A DNA stretch of 64,000 nucleotides from Thiobacillus denitrificans. Lineage in GTDB: Bacteria > Pseudomonadota > Gammaproteobacteria > Burkholderiales > Thiobacillaceae. The notes beneath the pieces were generated by a model. That model ran no database searches. It was not told the origin of the DNA and saw only the letters and a list, made by a program, of their open reading frames with translations. The stretch is from assembly GCA_020723405.1 (NCBI GenBank), contig DYIY01000002.1, forward strand, positions 124,001 through 188,000, given 5' to 3'. Position 1 is the stretch's first letter. Every line of letters starts with the position of its first letter. The position numbers and the translations under genes are program-made. Positions 53,983-63,674 of this stretch are shown one piece after another.

Positions 53983-56730
53983 ATGGACGACCACCAGGCG
54001 GGGCCCCGGGGCCGTTCGCTACGCAAGCAGGCCCGCAGGAGATTGCTGCTGGTCATGTTGATCACCGTGGGGGGAATCTTCGTCATCAGTTCCCTGGCCT
54101 ACCTGTCCTTTCGGGAACGGGAGCTGGCCCAACGGCAGGCCCTGTTGGAAAGCTATTACCAGGCCACCTTGCCGAAACTCGAAGCGGGTTGGCACGGCAA
54201 TGCGGTCCAGACCCGGGTCCGTCTGGAGTTTTCCCGCATCATCGAAGAGCCCGAACCGGTGCGCTGGCCCAAGCTTACGGCCTACCTGAACGCCCAGTGG
54301 AACCGCACAGAATTCTCCAACTTCGTCCTGCTGGACGGCGCAGGCCGGGTGCTGTTCCGCTACGGCTCCGAAGCGGGCGCCCTGCAAAACACCCTGGCGG
54401 ATGGTGCGGCCTGGATCTTCGTCCCGGCCTACGGCCAGCTTTACCGGGTGTTCCGCCTGCCGGTCTGGCTGGGCCAGGGGGGCGAGGGCCAATTGGTCCT
54501 CTTCAAATCCGTGAACAACGAGGTCGTACGCGCTCTCGCCATCCCCCAGACCCATTTGATCCTGCGTTTCGGCGACCGGGACGTGGCCGAATCGGAGGAT
54601 GCCGGAAGACGGATCGCGGACCGGACCCAGCCGTTCCTGCACGTGGAGATCGACTGGCCGAAAAGCGTCAGCGAACAGCGTCCGACCCTGGCGGCCTACC
54701 GGGATCTCGATGATCTCTATGCCTATTCCGACGTGGTGATCAAACCGGTGGGGGCCGTGCTGCTCATCGTTCCCATGCTCTGGTTCGGCCTGGGGCGCTG
54801 GCTAACGGCCATTGCCCGACGCATCGAATCCCTGGGTGCCGCAGCCCGTGTCTACGCGGCGGGTGGCGATCGCGGCGGCCTGGGCAACGCCCTGGAGCCC
54901 GCCCGCAGCCGTCGGGACGAGATCGGCGACACCGCCCTGGCACTGGATCGGCTCATCGACGCCATCGAACGGCGTGACCAGGACCAGCGCAGCTACCTGG
55001 AAACCCTGGCCCTCCTGGACGAGGCGGTCATCGAACTGGCCCCGGATGGGCGGCTGCTGCGGGCCAGTCCGGGCTGGAACAGGTTGACCCATCAGAAGGA
55101 TACGGTGGGCCGCTACCTTCAGGAGTTCATCCTTCCGGACGACGTGGATCAGTTGCGCAGCCAGTGCGAGGCGCTGAAGAGCCGGGAAGCGGGCAACGCC
55201 GTGCTGCGCCTGCGCCTGCTGCCCCATCTGCCGTCCCAGCAGGAAGCGTGGATCGAGTGCCGATTGCTCTGCCGGAATGGGGCCGGCACGGAAGGCTTCA
55301 CCCTGCGCGGTGTCCTCCGGGACATCACCCAGACCTATCTGCACGAAAAGCAGATCACCCACATGGCACTCCATGACGCCCTGACCGGCCTGCCCAACCG
55401 GGTCCTTCTGGAGGATCGCATGAAGGTGGCGTTGCGCATGGCGTCGCGTAACCAGCACCATGTGGGCGTCTGCTTCATCGATCTGGACCATTTCAAGATG
55501 GTCAACGACTCCCTGGGCCACAAGGCCGGCGACCGCCTCCTGATCGCCTTTTCGGAACGGCTGCGCAGCCAGTTGCGGGAGGGCGACTCCCTGGCCCGCT
55601 GGGGAGGCGACGAATTCGTACTGCTCCTGCCCGATCTGGAATCGGACCGGGTGGTCCGGGAAGTGGCGGACAAGGTGAGCCAGTTGATCCAGTCCCCCCT
55701 GGAGGTGGATGGCTCGGACATCCGGGTCACCTTCAGTCTGGGGGCGGCCATCTACCCCAATGACGGAAGCGATGCGGAAACCCTCTTTTCCCATGCCGAC
55801 CGGGCCATGTTCCACGCCAAGGCCCAGGGCCGCAACCAGATCTGTCTGTTTCAGGACATGCGCAGCAAGGGCCCGGGGAAACAGGAACTCTACATCCAGA
55901 ACTGCCTGGCCCAGGCCATCCAGGACAATCGGATCCAGGCCTGGTTCCAGCCCATCGTGGATGCCCTGGACGGCCGCTGCCTGGCCGTGGAAGCCCTGGC
56001 CCGCTGGCACGACGAGAGGCACGGCTGGGTCAGTCCGGCCACCTTCATCCCCATGGCCGAGAATCTGGGCCTGATCCATGAGGTGGGATTGCAGGTTCTC
56101 CACGCCAGCCTGGACGCCTTGAGCCAATGGCGCCAACGGGGCATCCGACTGGAACTCGCCGTCAACGTCTCCAAACGGCAACTCTTCATCCGGACCTTCG
56201 TCGAGCAGATGCTGGCCGCCCTGACGGAGCGGGGCCTCAGCCCCGGGGACCTGTTGCTGGAAGTGACGGAAAGCGTGGCCCTGTCCGACGTGGAACAGGG
56301 CCTGGCCCGGCTCCACGAATTGAAACGGGCGGGCTTCAAGATCGCCATCGACGATTTCGGCACGGGCTACTCCTCCCTATCCCAATTGCATGAAATCCAG
56401 GCCGACAAGCTCAAGATCGACATGTCCTTCGTCCGCCGCCTGCATGAGCCCGGGGGCCTCAGCATGGTCCAGGCCATCATCAACCTGGCTCGCAGTTTCG
56501 GTCTGCGCACCGTCGCGGAAGGGGTCGAAAACGCGGAAACGGCCAACCATCTGCGCCGCATCGGCGTCGACACCATGCAGGGCTACCACTTCGGCCGCCC
56601 CATGCCGGCCGGGGAATTCATCGACTTGCTGGCCGCCAACGCGGGAGACCTGGCGCAGGACGAAAAAACCCCGGAGACCGTGGCGGCGGCGGCGTCAGCC
56701 CAGCCACACCAGGCTGGCCATGCGTCCTGA
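53983..56730 (+). CDS. Membrane sensor with PAS, GGDEF and EAL domains
   Basis: A 915-residue inner-membrane protein. TM1 is near residues 20-40 (LLLVMLITVGGIFVISSLAY), a periplasmic sensor spans ~45-255, TM2 is ~255-275, then a HAMP-like linker, a PAS-like domain (~345-455), GGDEF at 541-545 (GGDEF intact, WGGDEFVLLLPD) and EAL at 670-672 (VEALARW) with DDFGTGYSSLSQL. Both catalytic motifs look intact, so it could make and break c-di-GMP. It is coupled to an NMT1 binding protein gene upstream (2 nt), and its 3' end overlaps convergent pgeF by 36 nt. Confidence 0.94.
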   Translation: MDDHQAGPRGRSLRKQARRRLLLVMLITVGGIFVISSLAYLSFRERELAQRQALLESYYQATLPKLEAGWHGNAVQTRVRLEFSRIIEEPEPVRWPKLTAYLNAQWNRTEFSNFVLLDGAGRVLFRYGSEAGALQNTLADGAAWIFVPAYGQLYRVFRLPVWLGQGGEGQLVLFKSVNNEVVRALAIPQTHLILRFGDRDVAESEDAGRRIADRTQPFLHVEIDWPKSVSEQRPTLAAYRDLDDLYAYSDVVIKPVGAVLLIVPMLWFGLGRWLTAIARRIESLGAAARVYAAGGDRGGLGNALEPARSRRDEIGDTALALDRLIDAIERRDQDQRSYLETLALLDEAVIELAPDGRLLRASPGWNRLTHQKDTVGRYLQEFILPDDVDQLRSQCEALKSREAGNAVLRLRLLPHLPSQQEAWIECRLLCRNGAGTEGFTLRGVLRDITQTYLHEKQITHMALHDALTGLPNRVLLEDRMKVALRMASRNQHHVGVCFIDLDHFKMVNDSLGHKAGDRLLIAFSERLRSQLREGDSLARWGGDEFVLLLPDLESDRVVREVADKVSQLIQSPLEVDGSDIRVTFSLGAAIYPNDGSDAETLFSHADRAMFHAKAQGRNQICLFQDMRSKGPGKQELYIQNCLAQAIQDNRIQAWFQPIVDALDGRCLAVEALARWHDERHGWVSPATFIPMAENLGLIHEVGLQVLHASLDALSQWRQRGIRLELAVNVSKRQLFIRTFVEQMLAALTERGLSPGDLLLEVTESVALSDVEQGLARLHELKRAGFKIAIDDFGTGYSSLSQLHEIQADKLKIDMSFVRRLHEPGGLSMVQAIINLARSFGLRTVAEGVENAETANHLRRIGVDTMQGYHFGRPMPAGEFIDLLAANAGDLAQDEKTPETVAAAASAQPHQAGHAS

Positions 56731-57510
56731 GGGCCCATCCCGGCGATAGGAATGGAAACGCCGGACATCGCGGAAGGTGTCCATCCCACCGCCGTACACC
56801 TGTTCCACACCGGCCTGGGCCAGCAACAAGCGGGCCAGGACGTAGATGTCCGCCAGCCACTTGCGCGGAGTTTCGTCCAGGGTACCGGGCAGGGCCGGCC
56901 GGAAGGCGATGCCGGCCAGGGGATGGCGGGCCAGGAAGGCTTCCCGCACTTCCGGCCCCACTTCGAAAGTGTCCGGGCCGATGGCGGCTCCCAGCCAGGC
57001 CAGGATACGCGCCGGCTCCACCCCCATGGCCGCCACGGTATTCTCCAGCACGCCACCGGCCAGGCCCCGCCAGCCGGCGTGGGCGGCAGCCACCACCCGG
57101 CCCGCATCGTCGCAGAACAGCACCGGCAGGCAGTCGGCGGTAAGCACGGCGCAGACCTGGCCGGGTTGGCGGGTGAAGCTGGCGTCGGCTTCGGGTGTGA
57201 CGGCCCCCGCGAGCGGCCAGGAAGTGGACGGGTCAAGGCCCGGGCCCTCCCCCTGCCCACCTCCACGAGCCGGCAGAACGAGCTCGATGACCCGGCTGCC
57301 ATGCACCTGATTCAACCACAGGGGCTCCGCCGGCAGACTCTGGCGCAGGATGCGGCGGTTTTCCGCCACGGCGGCGGGATCATCGCCCACGTGGCCTGCC
57401 GGATTGAGGCTGTCATAGGGCGGCCGGCTCACCCCACCGCTCCGGGTGGTCATGACCCCCCTGACGTTGGGTGGGGCCGGCCAGTCGGGAATGATCCAGT
57501 CAGGATGCAT
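56695..57510 (-). CDS. pgeF: Peptidoglycan editing factor PgeF (multicopper polyphenol oxidase fold)
   Basis: A 271-residue PgeF/YfiH protein. Metal-site motifs are NQVHGSRVIEL, AVLTADCLPVLFCDDAGRVV and AAHAGWRGLAGGVLENTVAA. It removes misincorporated residues from peptidoglycan precursors. Start overlaps the rluD end by 11 nt; the order rluD-pgeF is conserved. Confidence 0.94.
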   Translation of the reverse strand: MHPDWIIPDWPAPPNVRGVMTTRSGGVSRPPYDSLNPAGHVGDDPAAVAENRRILRQSLPAEPLWLNQVHGSRVIELVLPARGGGQGEGPGLDPSTSWPLAGAVTPEADASFTRQPGQVCAVLTADCLPVLFCDDAGRVVAAAHAGWRGLAGGVLENTVAAMGVEPARILAWLGAAIGPDTFEVGPEVREAFLARHPLAGIAFRPALPGTLDETPRKWLADIYVLARLLLAQAGVEQVYGGGMDTFRDVRRFHSYRRDGPSGRMASLVWLG

Positions 57511-58435
57511 CAGCAGCTTCCAGGGCAGTCAGCAGGGAGGCGAAATCGGGCGGCGGCGGGGCCTCCCATTCCATGGGGGCTCCGCTGGCCGGGTGGACCA
57601 GACCCAGGCGCACGGCATGGAGGGCTTGCCGATGGAAAGGCAGATCCGGCCCCGTCCGGCGGCCGCGATAGACCAGGTCCCCCAGCAGGGGATGGCCCAG
57701 ATGGGTGAGGTGGACACGGATCTGGTGGGTGCGGCCGGTGGCCAGACGACATTCCACCCAGGCGGCCTGACGGTACTGGCGCAGCACCTTCCAGTAGGTC
57801 AGGGCCGGTTTGGCGCCTGCCCTGGTCTCATCCAGCACCGCCATCTTGACCCGCTGGGTGGGATGGCGGCCGATGGCGGCATCCACCTGTCCCTCCCCTG
57901 CCTTGAACACCCCCAGGGCCACGGCCCAGTAGATGCGCTTCACGCTGCGCGCCTGGAGTGCCCGCACCAGTTGCGTCTGGGCTTCCAGGGTCTTGGCCAC
58001 CACCATGAGCCCGGAGGTGTCCTTGTCCAGGCGATGGACGATACCCGCCCGGGGCAGACCGGCGGCAGCCGGGTGGCGATGCAGCAGGGCGTTGAGCAGG
58101 GTGCCTTCCCAATTGCCGGCACCCGGATGGGTGACCAGACCGGCAGGTTTGTCTATGACCAGGATGTGCTCGTCCTCGAAGACCACGGACAGATCCATGG
58201 GCTGCGGCTGGAACGCGGTTTCCTCGGGCAGGGAAGCCGGGCTCACCTCCACCACCTCCCCGCCCCAGACCTTCTGCTTGCGGCTGGCAGCCGCTCCGCC
58301 CAGATGGATCAGGCCCGTATCGATCCAGTCCTGGAGCCGGCTGCGGGAGTATTCGGGTAACAGTTCCGCCAGGCTCTGGTCCAGGCGTTTGCCGGCGTGC
58401 TCCGGCGGGATGACCAGGCGGCGGGGATCGGTCAT
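57500..58435 (-). CDS. rluD: 23S rRNA pseudouridine synthase RluD
   Basis: A 311-residue enzyme from ATG 58435. An S4-like N-terminus (LDQSLAELLPEYSRSRLQDW) precedes the catalytic HRLDKDTSGLMVVAK and the late GRTHQIRVHLTHLGHPLLGD. It makes pseudouridines in helix 69 of 23S rRNA. Divergent from bamD by 64 bp. Confidence 0.95.
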   Translation of the reverse strand: MTDPRRLVIPPEHAGKRLDQSLAELLPEYSRSRLQDWIDTGLIHLGGAAASRKQKVWGGEVVEVSPASLPEETAFQPQPMDLSVVFEDEHILVIDKPAGLVTHPGAGNWEGTLLNALLHRHPAAAGLPRAGIVHRLDKDTSGLMVVAKTLEAQTQLVRALQARSVKRIYWAVALGVFKAGEGQVDAAIGRHPTQRVKMAVLDETRAGAKPALTYWKVLRQYRQAAWVECRLATGRTHQIRVHLTHLGHPLLGDLVYRGRRTGPDLPFHRQALHAVRLGLVHPASGAPMEWEAPPPPDFASLLTALEAADAS

Positions 58436-58499
58436 GGGTGACAGTGGCGGGAAGTCGGGAGCGGATGGGTATAATCCGCCGTTCTTCGTGGGGATTGAA

Positions 58500-59291
58500 A
58501 TGCAGCGAATTCTAGCCTTCCTGATGCTCCTGGGCCTCCTGGCCGGTTGCAGCCTGTTGCCGGAGGAGATCGACGAGACCAAGAGCTGGTCCGCCTCCAA
58601 GCTTTACTACGCCGCCAAGGACGACCTGGCGGAGGGCAACTACGAGCGGGCCGTCAAGCTGTTCGAGAAACTGGAAGCCCGCTACCCCTACGGGGCCTAT
58701 GCCCAGCAGGCGCAACTGGAAGTGGCCTACGTCTACTACAAGGACAACGAGCCCGCCTCGGCCATCGCCGCCTGCGAGCGCTTCATCAAGCTGCATCCCA
58801 ACCATCCCCACGTGGACTACGCCTACTACCTGAAGGGCCTGGCCAACTTCGTGGAGGACCAGAGCCTGTTCGCCCGTTTCGGCGACCAGGACATGAGCGA
58901 CCGGGACCCGAAATCCGCCAGGGAGGCCTTCGAGGCTTTCCAGCAACTGGTGAGCCGGTATCCGGACAGCAAGTACGCTCCGGATGCCGTGGCGCGCATG
59001 AAGTACCTGGTGAACGCCCTGGCCTACAGCGAAGTCCACGTAGCCCGCTACTACTACAAGCGGGGTGCCTACGTGGCCGCCGCCAACCGGGGCAAATACG
59101 TGCTGGAGCACTACCAGCAATCGCCCGCTCTGGAGGAAGCCCTGGCCATCATGGCCCGCAGTTACGAGAAGATTGGTCTCAACGACTTGCGCGATGACGC
59201 CCTGCGGGTGCTCAAGCTGAATTTCCCCAGGAGCGACTACGTCAGCGGCGACGTGAAGATTCAGGAAAAGGCCTGGTGGAAGTTCTGGTGA
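58500..59291 (+). CDS. bamD: Outer-membrane assembly lipoprotein BamD
   Basis: A 263-residue lipoprotein from ATG 58500. The lipobox is LLAGC. Five TPR-like repeats follow (AKDDLAEGNYERAVKLFEKL, AYVYYKDNEPASAIAACERF, AREAFEAFQQLVSRYPDSKY). It is the essential BAM complex subunit. Divergence from rluD is the usual betaproteobacterial arrangement. A longer in-frame upstream extension is antisense to rluD and not coding. Confidence 0.95.
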   Translation: MQRILAFLMLLGLLAGCSLLPEEIDETKSWSASKLYYAAKDDLAEGNYERAVKLFEKLEARYPYGAYAQQAQLEVAYVYYKDNEPASAIAACERFIKLHPNHPHVDYAYYLKGLANFVEDQSLFARFGDQDMSDRDPKSAREAFEAFQQLVSRYPDSKYAPDAVARMKYLVNALAYSEVHVARYYYKRGAYVAAANRGKYVLEHYQQSPALEEALAIMARSYEKIGLNDLRDDALRVLKLNFPRSDYVSGDVKIQEKAWWKFW

Positions 59292-59391
59292 ATCAGGCTA
59301 AAAGGAGTGGGAAGTGAAGCGTGAGGGGAAAGGCCAGACATCGCCTCCGGCAATCTTCCTCCTCCGCACTGCCCTCGCCCCCCACTGAACC

Positions 59392-61557
59392 ATGGTTGCC
59401 CACGCCCTCACCCTGGCGCCCAACGATGCGGAATCCTGGCTCGCCAGCCTGGCGGATCGCTACTCCCCTGATCACTTGAACCTGCTCACCCGGGCCACCG
59501 GGTGGCTGGCGGACCATGCCGGGGAAGCGCTGGCCGACAGCGGTGAAAACCTGATGGCCCACAGCCTGGGCACGGCGGCGGTACTGGCGGGCATGCGCTT
59601 CGACGCAGAAAGCGTGGCCGCCGCCCTGCTTTGCGGCCTGCCCGACAAGGCCATCAAGCGGGAGACCCTGCAAAGCCGCTTCGGCCCCCATCTGACCGCC
59701 CTGGTGGAGGGGGCGGCCAAGCTGTCCCGCATGGACCACCTGCTCACCCAGCTCAATGCCGAAGGGGGCCAGAGCGAAGCCCTGCGTCAGATGCTGCTGG
59801 CCATGACCGATGACATCCGCGTGGTCTTCATCAAATTGGCCGAGCGCACCCAGGCCCTGCGCGAGCTGGCCGATGGAGACGAGTCCCTGCGCCGCAAAGT
59901 GGCCACCGACGTGCGGGAACTCTACGCCCCCCTGGCCAACCGCCTGGGAGCCTGGCAACTGAAATGGGAGCTGGAGGATCTGTCCTGCCGCTACCTGGAA
60001 CCGGACACCTACCGGCAGATCGCCAGGCAATTGGACGAGCGGCGCCTGGACCGGGAGTGGTACATCGATCAGGTCATCGGCCTGCTCTCCGACGCCCTGA
60101 AGAGCGATGGTCTGCGCGACATCTCCGTGAGCGGCCGGCCCAAGCACATCGCCAGCATCCTGGCCAAGATGCGCAAGAAACGCCTCTCCTTCGACGAGGT
60201 CTACGACGTGCGCGCCCTGCGGGTGCTGGTGCGCGACGTGAAGGACTGCTTCCACGTGCTGGGCCTGGTGCACAGCCTCTGGCAGCCCATCCCCGGCCAG
60301 TTCGACGACTACATATCCCGCCCCAAGGGCAACGGCTACAAAAGCCTGCACACCGCCGTGGTGGGCCCGGAGAACAAGGCCCTGGAAGTACAGATCCGCA
60401 CCTTCGACATGCACCAGGAGGCGGAACTGGGCGTGGCCGCCCACTGGCGCTACAAGGAAGGCGGCGGCAAGGGTGGCGAAGGCGTCCAGGACAAGATCGC
60501 CTGGCTGCGCCAGCTCCTGGCCTGGAAACAGGAAGTGGCCGACAGCCAGGAGTTGGCCCAGCATTTCCGCAACGAACTGTTCCAGGACGAAGTCTTCGTC
60601 CTCACGCCCCAGGGCAAAGTGGTGGCCTTGACGGCCGGCGCCACGCCTCTGGACTTCGCCTATGCCGTACACACCGAACTGGGCCACCGCTGCCGGGGGG
60701 CCAAGGTGGACGGTGCCCTGGTGCCCCTGGACACCGCCCTGGTGACCGGCCAGCGGGTTGAAATCCTCACCGTCAAACAAGGCGGCCCCAGCCGGGACTG
60801 GCTCAATCCCCACCTGGGGGTGCTCAAGACCCACCGGGCCCGCAGCAAGGTGCGCCAGTGGTTCAAGCAGCAGGACCACGACACCCACGTCCAGGAAGGC
60901 CGGGCCGTGCTGGAGAAGGAACTGCACCGGCTCAACCTGGACAACGCCAACCTGGACAAGATTGCCGCCCGCCTCAAGTTTCCCAACCTGGACGAACTCT
61001 GTGCCGCCCTGGGTCGGGGGGATCTGGGCCTGGGGCAACTGGACCGGACGCTCCAGGACGAGTTCGTCCCGCCCCCGGAAAAGCCCCTGGTCACCCCGTC
61101 AAAGCGCAAAGCGGATGCCGGCGGTGTGCTGGTGGAAGGGGAACCGGGCCTGCTCACCCAGATGGCCGGCTGCTGCAAACCCGCGCCACCGGACGCCATC
61201 GTGGGCTACACCACCCAGGGTCACGGGGTCACCATCCATCGGGCCGACTGCCCCATGATCACCCACCTGCCCACCGACAAGAAGGCGCGCCTGCTGCGGG
61301 CGGAATGGGGGGGATCGGTCGATCAGGTATTCGCCGTGGACGTGGAACTCACGGCCCACGACCGCCAGGGCCTGTTGAAGGACGTGACGGAGATCATGGC
61401 CCAGGAAAAGATCAACGTGATCCGGGTCAGCACCCTGTCGCAACAGCACACGGCACGCATGGAATTCACCCTGGAAGTGAAGGATCTGGACCAGCTCACC
61501 CGCTTCCTGGCCCGGGTTGAACACGTGCGGGGCATCCACCACGCCCGGCGCAAGTAA
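59392..61557 (+). CDS. relA: RelA-type (p)ppGpp synthetase
   Basis: A 721-residue RelA/SpoT homologue. The N-terminal HD region lacks the His-Asp pair (reads LLCGLPD where SpoT has HD), so hydrolase activity is lost and this is the synthetase-only RelA. The synthetase domain has SGRPKHIASILAKMRKKRLS and RALRVLVRDVKDCF. TGS (VFVLTPQGKVVALTAGATPL), and a C-terminal ACT domain follow. It makes alarmone on stalled ribosomes. Confidence 0.95.
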   Translation: MVAHALTLAPNDAESWLASLADRYSPDHLNLLTRATGWLADHAGEALADSGENLMAHSLGTAAVLAGMRFDAESVAAALLCGLPDKAIKRETLQSRFGPHLTALVEGAAKLSRMDHLLTQLNAEGGQSEALRQMLLAMTDDIRVVFIKLAERTQALRELADGDESLRRKVATDVRELYAPLANRLGAWQLKWELEDLSCRYLEPDTYRQIARQLDERRLDREWYIDQVIGLLSDALKSDGLRDISVSGRPKHIASILAKMRKKRLSFDEVYDVRALRVLVRDVKDCFHVLGLVHSLWQPIPGQFDDYISRPKGNGYKSLHTAVVGPENKALEVQIRTFDMHQEAELGVAAHWRYKEGGGKGGEGVQDKIAWLRQLLAWKQEVADSQELAQHFRNELFQDEVFVLTPQGKVVALTAGATPLDFAYAVHTELGHRCRGAKVDGALVPLDTALVTGQRVEILTVKQGGPSRDWLNPHLGVLKTHRARSKVRQWFKQQDHDTHVQEGRAVLEKELHRLNLDNANLDKIAARLKFPNLDELCAALGRGDLGLGQLDRTLQDEFVPPPEKPLVTPSKRKADAGGVLVEGEPGLLTQMAGCCKPAPPDAIVGYTTQGHGVTIHRADCPMITHLPTDKKARLLRAEWGGSVDQVFAVDVELTAHDRQGLLKDVTEIMAQEKINVIRVSTLSQQHTARMEFTLEVKDLDQLTRFLARVEHVRGIHHARRK

Positions 61558-61652
61558 GTGATATCCAGGCAGCGGAAGCCCGGGCTGCCGTTGTAATATC
61601 CGTGTCAAACCTTCCGCCCCCGGAAGCCGCACGCAACAGCCCTGGAGTCGTC

Positions 61653-62108
61653 ATGCAGCGCCTAAGCCTCGCGATCCCCCTGATGTGCCTCGCTTCCCTC
61701 GTCCACGCCCAGACGCCCCGGGCCCTGCCGGACAACCGGGAGCCCATCCTGGTGAGCAAGGCGGAACGCAACCTGGTATTGGCCGAAATGCGGGAATTCC
61801 TGCATGGCCTGCACAACATCCACTATTCCCTGGCCCGCAAGGACATGAAAGGCGTGTCCATCATGGCCAAACCCATGGGCCCCCTGCTGGAACGACTGCC
61901 AGGCAGCCTGAAGGAAAAATTGCCCGAGGGCTTCACGGAACTGGCCATCGCCCAGAACGAAGCCTTCCAATCCCTGGCCCGGCTGGCGGAAAACGGCAGC
62001 GACGTGGCGCCGGCCCTGGAGCAGACGGCGGAAATCCTCACCTATTGTTCCGGCTGCCACGACACCTACCGCTTCGACGTGCCGCTGGCGCCGAAGCCCC
62101 GGCGCTGA
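61653..62108 (+). CDS. Periplasmic cytochrome c'-like heme protein
   Basis: A 151-residue protein from ATG 61653. Signal peptide MQRLSLAIPLMCLASLVHAQ. A helical body ends in the heme c motif CSGCH (C132, C135, H136) followed by DTYRF, the C-terminal placement seen in cytochrome c'. Likely a periplasmic NO- or O2-related heme protein. Its stop lies 3 bp from the convergent ispD stop. Confidence 0.8.
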   Translation: MQRLSLAIPLMCLASLVHAQTPRALPDNREPILVSKAERNLVLAEMREFLHGLHNIHYSLARKDMKGVSIMAKPMGPLLERLPGSLKEKLPEGFTELAIAQNEAFQSLARLAENGSDVAPALEQTAEILTYCSGCHDTYRFDVPLAPKPRR

Positions 62109-62111
62109 CCC

Positions 62112-62801
62112 TCAGGACGCCAGCAGCAGCCTGGCCAGTTCAAGATCCCGGGGATAGGTGACCTTCAGGTTCAGCAGATCGCTTTCCACCAGGCGGGGAG
62201 CCAGGCCCAGATATTCCAGGGCGGAAGCCTCATCGGTGACCTGGCTGCCTGCGGCGGACAGGGCGGCCAGCAGTGGGCCGTGACGGAACATCTGGGGCGT
62301 CTGGGCACCCCACAGGCCTGCCCGGGGCACGGTTTCGGCGATGCGTCCCCCGTCGCCGGCCCGCTTCAGGGTGTCGGCCACGGGGACTGCCAGGATGCCC
62401 CCCACCGGATCGTCGGCCAGAGCCTCCAGCAGATGGTCCAGCAACGTCCGGGATAGGCAGGGCCGGGCGGCATCGTGGACCAGGACCCAGTCCCCGGCGT
62501 CCACCTGGTCCGCCATGGCGAGCAAACCGTTCTGGACGCTTTCCGCCCGGGTGGCCCCGCCACGTCGCAGGACGGTGAGGTTGGGAAATTCCTGCCAATC
62601 GTAAGCGTCCCACCAGCCATCGTCCGCCGAAATGACCACGTGGATGCCCTGGATGGCCGGATGCCCGGCAAAAGCCCGGATGGCATGCCAAATCATGGGA
62701 CGGCCGTGGATGTCCAGATACTGCTTGGGATGGCCGGCAGCCATGCGGGCACCCACCCCGGCGGCGGGCAGCAGGGCGAAATGGCGGGGAACGGAAGACA
62801 T
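62112..62801 (-). CDS. ispD: 2-C-methyl-D-erythritol 4-phosphate cytidylyltransferase IspD
   Basis: A 229-residue MEP-pathway enzyme from ATG 62801. CTP-binding LLPAAGVGARMAAGHPKQYL, the VLVHDAARPCLSR segment and C-terminal LKVTYPRDLELARLLL are present. It makes CDP-methylerythritol for isoprenoids. ispF, often next, is not seen downstream. Divergent from the Memo gene by 69 bp. Confidence 0.94.
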   Translation of the reverse strand: MSSVPRHFALLPAAGVGARMAAGHPKQYLDIHGRPMIWHAIRAFAGHPAIQGIHVVISADDGWWDAYDWQEFPNLTVLRRGGATRAESVQNGLLAMADQVDAGDWVLVHDAARPCLSRTLLDHLLEALADDPVGGILAVPVADTLKRAGDGGRIAETVPRAGLWGAQTPQMFRHGPLLAALSAAGSQVTDEASALEYLGLAPRLVESDLLNLKVTYPRDLELARLLLAS

Positions 62802-62870
62802 GGAATTGGGCTTGTCTGGAGTGGGTTCTGCCCTAGATTTTAATTGAGGGGGTCCTTCAAGGAATCCGTC

Positions 62871-63674
62871 ATGCGCAACGTCCGACCGCCCGCCGTGGCG
62901 GGCATGTTCTACCCGGCCCAGGCCGCCGTCCTGCGCCAGACCCTGGACGCCTGCTTCGCCCAGGCCCAGGCGGGTGAAACCGCCCTGCGTCCCAAGGCCC
63001 TGGTGGCCCCCCATGCCGGCTACATCTACTCCGGGCCGGTGGCCGCCAGCGCCTACCGCTTGCTGGAACCCTGGGCGGACAACATCCGCCGGGTGGTATT
63101 GCTCGGACCGGTGCACCGGGTATGGGTGCCCGGACTGGCCCTGCCCGGGGCCGATGCCTTCGAAACCCCCCTGGGCCAGGTGCCCGTGGACCATGAGGCC
63201 ATCCGCGCCATTGCCGACTTGCCCCAGGTGACCCTGTCGCCGGCTGCCCATGACCAGGAACACTCCCTGGAAGTCCACCTGCCCTTCCTGCAAAGGGTTC
63301 TCGGGGACTTCAGCCTGGTGCCCCTGGCGGTGGGCGGCGCCGCGGCCAGCGCAGTGGCCCAGGTACTGGATCGACTGTGGGGCGGCGCGGAAACCCTCAT
63401 CGTGGTCAGCAGTGACCTGTCCCACTACCTGCCTTACCACACCGCTGCCGACCAGGACCGGCAGACCGCCCGTGCCATCCTGCGCCTGGATGACCACTTG
63501 CAGGGCGAGCAGGCCTGCGGTGCGGCCCCCCTCAATGGTCTGTTGCTGGCCGCCCGGCAGCGGGGACTGGGCGCCCATCTTCTGGATCTGCGGAATTCCG
63601 GCGACACCGCCGGGGATCGCCAACGGGTGGTGGGCTACGGCGCCTTCGCCTTCACGGAGGTGGGTCATGCATGA
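62871..63674 (+). CDS. amrB: AmmeMemoRadiSam system protein B (Memo family)
   Basis: A 267-residue Memo/LigB-like protein. The start ATG 62871 gives VRPPAVAGMFYPAQAAVLRQ. Metal-site-like motifs: VAPHAGYIYSGPVAASAYRL, LLGPVHRVWVPGLALP, HDQEHSLEVHLPFLQ and VVSSDLSHYLPYHTA. The AmmeMemoRadiSam cluster is known but its chemistry is not settled; a radical SAM enzyme is expected beyond the window. Overlaps the next gene by 8 nt. Confidence 0.93.
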   Translation: MRNVRPPAVAGMFYPAQAAVLRQTLDACFAQAQAGETALRPKALVAPHAGYIYSGPVAASAYRLLEPWADNIRRVVLLGPVHRVWVPGLALPGADAFETPLGQVPVDHEAIRAIADLPQVTLSPAAHDQEHSLEVHLPFLQRVLGDFSLVPLAVGGAAASAVAQVLDRLWGGAETLIVVSSDLSHYLPYHTAADQDRQTARAILRLDDHLQGEQACGAAPLNGLLLAARQRGLGAHLLDLRNSGDTAGDRQRVVGYGAFAFTEVGHA

